DNA of 64,000 bases from an uncultured bacterium (GTDB taxonomy: Bacteria; Spirochaetota; UBA4802; JAGODF01). The stretch covers positions 1 through 64,000 of the forward strand of contig CAKZSV010000012.1 in the NCBI GenBank assembly GCA_937921485.1, given 5' to 3'. The notes below the pieces were generated by a model. The model did no database searches and had not been told where the DNA came from. It saw only the letters and a list, made by a program, of their open reading frames with translations. Both the position numbers and the translations under genes were made by a program. Positions 59,570 through 64,000 of the stretch are shown here, piece after piece (the first letter of the stretch is position 1; each line of letters begins with the position of its first letter).

Positions 59570-60595
59570 TCACAGCTCTTCCTTGCTCCGCTTGCTGATG
59601 AGCAGTTCATCGGGTATATCTTCGATTTCCTCGCCTATCTGTACCGCGACGCGATTGCCGACAAGCCCTGGCCTGCACTTGAACTTTTTCCTGCCGCCGA
59701 TCTTCAGCGTCATATCGGAACTGATTTTTGTGTTCGGAAGCTTCACCACGTCGCCCACATTGAGGTGCATCACATCGATCATGCTGATTTCCACCTCTCC
59801 GATTTCCGCAACCACGGGAAGCCGTACTGTTTCAAGGCGGCTCTGGATGATATTCATATTTTCGTCGGTCGCACCTTTCCGGATGCTCGAATACCAGTAC
59901 TGGGCCGAAAGCTTCGAAATCACCGGCTCGATGGTGATATAGGGGATACAGAGGTTCGTCATCCCCTCAACTTCGCCGATTTTCGTTTCAAGGGTCACCA
60001 GCACGACCATGTCGTTGGGAGGCACTATCTGCGCAAACTGCGGGTTCGTTTCAATGTTTCCAAGCCTGGGCCGCAGGTCAATGACGTTCGACCATGCTTC
60101 ACGCAGGTTGCCTAATATGCGTACGATAATGCCTTCCATCACAGACTGCTCGATGTCCGTCAATTCCCGGCTGATCTTTGTCTGTTCGCCCCTTCCGCCG
60201 AAAAGCTTGTCGATGATGGTGAAAGTAATGGAAGGGTCTATTTCCAGAACGGCCGACCCTTTCAGCGGATCCATGTTGATAACCGCCAGGGTGGTGGGAT
60301 TTGGTATGGAGCGAATAAATTCTTCATACGTGAGCTGATCCACCGATGCGACGTGCACGCTCACCAGCGCGCGCAATTGTGCCGAAAGGGCGGTGGTGGT
60401 GAGGCGCGCGAACGTTTCGTGCATCATCTGGAGGGTGCGGATCTGGTCTTTAGAAAATTTATCCGGACGCCTGAAGTCGTATATCTTGACCTTCCGCTGT
60501 TCCTTGGTGGCGGAATAGTCTGTGGTGTCCACCTCTCCGGTGGATATCGCGGTAAGTAGCGCGTCTATTTCGTCCTGTGACAGTATTTCAGTCAT
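59570..60595 (-). CDS. fliM: Flagellar motor switch protein FliM
   Basis: ILSQDEIDALLTAI, YDFRRPDKFSKDQIRTLQMMHETFAR, LGGRG-like LFGGRG, C-terminal SpoA domain. Confidence 0.96.
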   Translation of the reverse strand: MTEILSQDEIDALLTAISTGEVDTTDYSATKEQRKVKIYDFRRPDKFSKDQIRTLQMMHETFARLTTTALSAQLRALVSVHVASVDQLTYEEFIRSIPNPTTLAVINMDPLKGSAVLEIDPSITFTIIDKLFGGRGEQTKISRELTDIEQSVMEGIIVRILGNLREAWSNVIDLRPRLGNIETNPQFAQIVPPNDMVVLVTLETKIGEVEGMTNLCIPYITIEPVISKLSAQYWYSSIRKGATDENMNIIQSRLETVRLPVVAEIGEVEISMIDVMHLNVGDVVKLPNTKISSDMTLKIGGRKKFKCRPGLVGNRVAVQIGEEIEDIPDELLISKRSKEEL

Positions 60596-61586
60596 TGTCT
60601 TTTCCTTTTTTGAGAGTTGCCTCTACTCCGGTAATGAGCCATAGCGCGTCGAATTTTTCGAGAGTGTACTTATAGGTATAGCTGAAACCGAATTTTGTGC
60701 CGTATCGGCTGACATGTGAATCCACATACGCAATCCTATCTCCCTCAATACGGCTTTCTTTTGCTACATTAAAACCGGTGATGTAATCCTCCCTGCTCCT
60801 TTTTATAAAGGTAACAAATTCTTCTTCGATTTTCAACTTTTCCACATCGTCCGAGTTATTGTAGAGCTTCCCGAATTCCGGAAAGGACTGAATGTAGCTT
60901 TCAAGCTTCACGTACTTAAAATAATTATCCCATTTTTTTTCCTTTTCCGCGGTCAGGAATAATAGCACCACCTCGCGTGGAGAAAGTGAAAACCGTGCCG
61001 GATCGTGCCGCTTTTCGCGCACCGGGCCGTACAGAGAATGCGATGCATAATCGGCCGGGCGTACTATCTTGAATCGGACCACATTTTCGCTGGGGATGGC
61101 GAAATCATGGTCGGGATCAGGCATAAAATATGCCCGGACGCGGTACTCGCCGGGTGCTTCTATCCTGTACAATTTTTTCAAATCCACCGTATAGGTGAAT
61201 GTCTCGTTGCGTGAAAGGATGATGGTTCTTGGAACGATATGTTTTAATACTTCATCTTTGCTGACTTTTTTCAGACGATGCGCAACCAGAATCTCCGCTT
61301 CCTTTCCCCCCGGGGCATAGACTACCGGCTGAAAGGTGAGGTAGTCCACATCAGCGACTTTGAAAATTTCCTGCCTGAACGCGCTGTTTAATACTTTAAT
61401 GTGAAGTTTCACCGGGCCGTCGCCATCGTAGGCATAACGATCCATAAAAATTTGAACCCGAAACGCGGGGCGTTCATCCACTTCCTGAGGCAATAGAGAA
61501 TTTCCCACGCCTAAAATGCACAGCACAAGCAAAGAAAACAGCGTCCTGTTATGAGTATTTTTCATCATTTGCATTGCAATAGACAC
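60588..61586 (-). CDS. Secreted hypothetical protein
   Basis: Signal peptide (LFSLLVLCILGVGNSLLPQE), beta-rich; overlaps the fliM start by 8 bp; true start may be 61574 or 61571. Confidence 0.65.
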   Translation of the reverse strand: MSIAMQMMKNTHNRTLFSLLVLCILGVGNSLLPQEVDERPAFRVQIFMDRYAYDGDGPVKLHIKVLNSAFRQEIFKVADVDYLTFQPVVYAPGGKEAEILVAHRLKKVSKDEVLKHIVPRTIILSRNETFTYTVDLKKLYRIEAPGEYRVRAYFMPDPDHDFAIPSENVVRFKIVRPADYASHSLYGPVREKRHDPARFSLSPREVVLLFLTAEKEKKWDNYFKYVKLESYIQSFPEFGKLYNNSDDVEKLKIEEEFVTFIKRSREDYITGFNVAKESRIEGDRIAYVDSHVSRYGTKFGFSYTYKYTLEKFDALWLITGVEATLKKGKDND

Positions 61587-61650
61587 CGGAGTTAAATAAA
61601 ATTCCTCATTTTATTATCGGAAAAATAGCTGTAAGCGTTGAAATGATTTT

Positions 61651-62754
61651 TTACGTGACGAAATCACGTGAAATTCGATATAATTCGTATTCCTTCCAGG
61701 TGAGATTTCCGCTCATCACCTTATGGGTTACATTATCCACGTAGGTGTAGCCGCCGATAACATAACGATAGCCAAGTTTTTTGCCTCGAAGCGCATGAAG
61801 ATAGCAAATCCCGCCGTATATGCCCATCTGCCTGTGCGCTGCATCTGTTGCCGCTGTTTTCAAAATCATCCCATGTACCTTGTTCCTGTTTAAATACAGG
61901 GAGGCTTTCCCCAAAAATGTCCCGGTATCGTACTTTTCAAAAAGAGGGGTATAATCGGGAGGGGCGAATCCGTAGCAGACTTCGCGCCCTTCGCGGTTGA
62001 CGCCGAAGGTGAGAAATTGGGGATTGAGTATCGCAAGCACGCCTTTGTACAGCAAGAAAAATTCCTCGAAGGTAATAGGCGTAAAATACAGATTGTCCTG
62101 ATAGTTGTTCACGGTGAGATCATATACAATGCGAAGATCGCGCTTCAGATGTTTTTTATCGAGATCCCGAAATGTGATACCGTGCGAAAGGGCTTTTTCG
62201 TACGACTTTTTGTTCTTTTCGGCTACTTCGTCAATGTCGTGCGTGATGCTGCCTACATAGCGGTGGATTTCCTCGGCTCCATAGCGCCTGGCATACTCGG
62301 CATAGTACGGCATGTCGGGAAATTCCATAAAATAATCAAAATTCCCATAGCCTTTCGAGGTGAACCGATAAATGTACCAGGTTGCCTTGAAAAAAGGAAA
62401 GAGAAAATGCCGTGTGCCTTTCATCGCAGTCTTTGCGTAATCGAGCATTGTTTTGTATACATCATAATCGTCAATGCAATCGAAAATCCCCACATAGCCG
62501 AGCGGAAGTCCGTCATCGTCTAAAAGTTCGCGCTGGATGCCGATTACCATTCTCCCAACGGTTTCGCCGCATGGATTTTTTGCAAGATAAAGATTGAATT
62601 CTCCCGGTTCGGTTAAAATCGTCCTGAGTTTGGGGATGGTGTTTTTCACGAGCATCTTCCCGCCGTAGAGGCGCACGGGAAATTGTAAAAATTCATCGAA
62701 CTGGCTTCTGTTACGGGTACTGATTTTTTCTATCACCATTGCCTTATTCATCAT
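61651..62754 (-). CDS. GNAT-like N-acetyltransferase
   Basis: YLAKNPCGETVGRMVIGI...GYVGIFDCIDDYDV, KTAATDAAHRQMGIYGGICYLHAL. Confidence 0.7.
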   Translation of the reverse strand: MMNKAMVIEKISTRNRSQFDEFLQFPVRLYGGKMLVKNTIPKLRTILTEPGEFNLYLAKNPCGETVGRMVIGIQRELLDDDGLPLGYVGIFDCIDDYDVYKTMLDYAKTAMKGTRHFLFPFFKATWYIYRFTSKGYGNFDYFMEFPDMPYYAEYARRYGAEEIHRYVGSITHDIDEVAEKNKKSYEKALSHGITFRDLDKKHLKRDLRIVYDLTVNNYQDNLYFTPITFEEFFLLYKGVLAILNPQFLTFGVNREGREVCYGFAPPDYTPLFEKYDTGTFLGKASLYLNRNKVHGMILKTAATDAAHRQMGIYGGICYLHALRGKKLGYRYVIGGYTYVDNVTHKVMSGNLTWKEYELYRISRDFVT

Positions 62755-64000
62755 GATCCTCTCTGTTCAAGTATCGCTTTCGCAACACGGATGCCGTCTA
62801 CCGCGGAACTGACGATGCCGCCCGCGTATCCTGCTCCCTCCCCTGCAGGATAAAGGCCCTCAACGGCCGGAGATTGAAAATTGTCCTTTCTGAGAATTCT
62901 TACCGGTGAAGAGGTTCTCGTTTCAATGCCCACAAATATTCCTTCACTGCTCAAAAAGCCGGGCATTTTCTGATTGAAAAAAGGCAATGCTTCAGCAATT
63001 TCCAGGCGCAGAGTTTCCGGAAGCAACTCGTCTATGCGTGCGGGCGTACAACCAGGAAGGTAGGAAATTTCTGGAAGATATGCGTCAATCCTGCGATGTA
63101 AAAATGAATTTATGCGCTGCGCCGGGGCCATAAAACCTCCTCCCCCCTGCGCATAAGCTTTTTCTTCAAGCATTCTTTGAAACGCAATTCCTGATAGTTC
63201 ATCATCGCCGAAATCATCTGCGCGAATGGAAACTACGATTGCAGCATTTGAAAATTCTGAATTTCTTTTCGAGTTGCTCATGCCGTTGGTACACAGGCGA
63301 TGAGGTTCCGAAGATGAGTTGATAATATGGCCACCCGGGCACATGCAGAACGAATACACTCCTCTGTTCGTTTTCGGGTTATTCCACACTAAAAAATATT
63401 CTGCTGATGAAAGACCTGCTTTTCCCCTTTCTTTGCCGAACTGGATTTCATCGATCAATTCCCTCGGATGCTCCACTCGTACACCCACGGCAAAACCTTT
63501 TTTTTGCAAAGCGATGTTTTTTTTCTGCAGCATTGCATACACATCGCGTGCGGAATGGCCTGTGGCGAGGACCGCAATATTGCAATCAAAAAAATTGCCG
63601 TTAGAGGTTTTGATTCCCGCTATTTTTCCGTTGGTAATTTCAATGTCATCCATCCTTGTTTCGAAATGAAATACACACCCGGATGATTGCAGGTGCGATC
63701 GCATCGCTTTAATGATGGAAATGAGGCGGTCGGTTCCGATGTGCGGTTTTGCTTCAAACAAAATTTCTTCCGGTGCTCCGAATTCGACTAATTTTTTGAA
63801 AAACCATTCAGCTTCCTGTCTATGCGTACGCGTGGTAAGCTTTCCGTCGGAATATGTTCCCGCGCCGCCTTCGCCGAAAACGACATTGCTTTCAGGATTG
63901 AGTGCACCATGCGTTTCGAGCATGCGTATATCTCTAAAACGTTCGTCAACCGGTTTCCCTCGTTCAATGATATCGGATTCGACACCTGCTTCCGCAAAAT
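62751..64000 (-). CDS. FAD-dependent dehydrogenase (COG2509-like), N-terminus beyond right edge
   Basis: FAEAGVESDIIERGKPVDERFRDI at the edge continues into MLETHGALNPESNVVFGEGGAGTYSDGKLTTR; GEGAGYAGGIVSSAVDGIRVA; ATGA overlap with downstream gene. Confidence 0.88.
   Translation of the reverse strand, partial: FAEAGVESDIIERGKPVDERFRDIRMLETHGALNPESNVVFGEGGAGTYSDGKLTTRTHRQEAEWFFKKLVEFGAPEEILFEAKPHIGTDRLISIIKAMRSHLQSSGCVFHFETRMDDIEITNGKIAGIKTSNGNFFDCNIAVLATGHSARDVYAMLQKKNIALQKKGFAVGVRVEHPRELIDEIQFGKERGKAGLSSAEYFLVWNNPKTNRGVYSFCMCPGGHIINSSSEPHRLCTNGMSNSKRNSEFSNAAIVVSIRADDFGDDELSGIAFQRMLEEKAYAQGGGGFMAPAQRINSFLHRRIDAYLPEISYLPGCTPARIDELLPETLRLEIAEALPFFNQKMPGFLSSEGIFVGIETRTSSPVRILRKDNFQSPAVEGLYPAGEGAGYAGGIVSSAVDGIRVAKAILEQRGS

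Noticed and set aside
61655-61675. ACGTGAcgaaaTCACGT inverted repeat resembling a parS half-site
   Set aside because: Falls on the last codons of the GNAT-like gene (ISRDFVT-stop) and matches parS poorly.
1-64000. CRISPR array, prophage, IS element or toxin-antitoxin/defence island
   Set aside because: No regularly spaced direct repeats, integrase, transposase, cas or recognisable defence gene seen on either strand.

Overview
About 64 kb of gene-dense bacterial DNA. Gene content and protein style (an LL-diaminopimelate aminotransferase (DapL)-like protein, FliM, many short lipoproteins, TPR and cyclic-nucleotide-binding proteins) suggest a spirochaete-like organism, but this is inference and no 16S rRNA is present. 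Most of the window is ordinary chromosome: ABC/FtsX export pair, dapL, acyl-CoA synthetase, malQ, glgC, histidine kinase/response regulator, tRNA-Arg(CCU), prfA, prmC, nth, glyS, CDF transporter, parvulin, parAB, nadC, ktrAB-like K+ uptake, MCE/Mla pieces, radA, trpS, nadB, tatD, argB, htrA, fliM. I saw no CRISPR array, prophage, transposase or known defence island. The most unusual signals are outside the intact genes. (1) A ~70-bp intergenic palindromic element is present in two copies (31473-31542 and 48093-48161); one copy supplies the parB stop codon. (2) There are four decayed or truncated coding fragments: a frameshifted gene at the left edge, the C-terminal tail of an outer-membrane-barrel-like protein, an N-terminal fragment of a GH43/32-like protein, and a diguanylate cyclase ORF that lacks its GGDEF core. 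(3) A penicillin-acylase-family protein appears to have lost the segment carrying its N-terminal nucleophile. (4) A cNMP-binding/TPR fusion is translationally coupled to a Crp-like regulator. I did not find a clear-cut, wholly new multi-gene system. All product calls come from reading motifs, with no database search.
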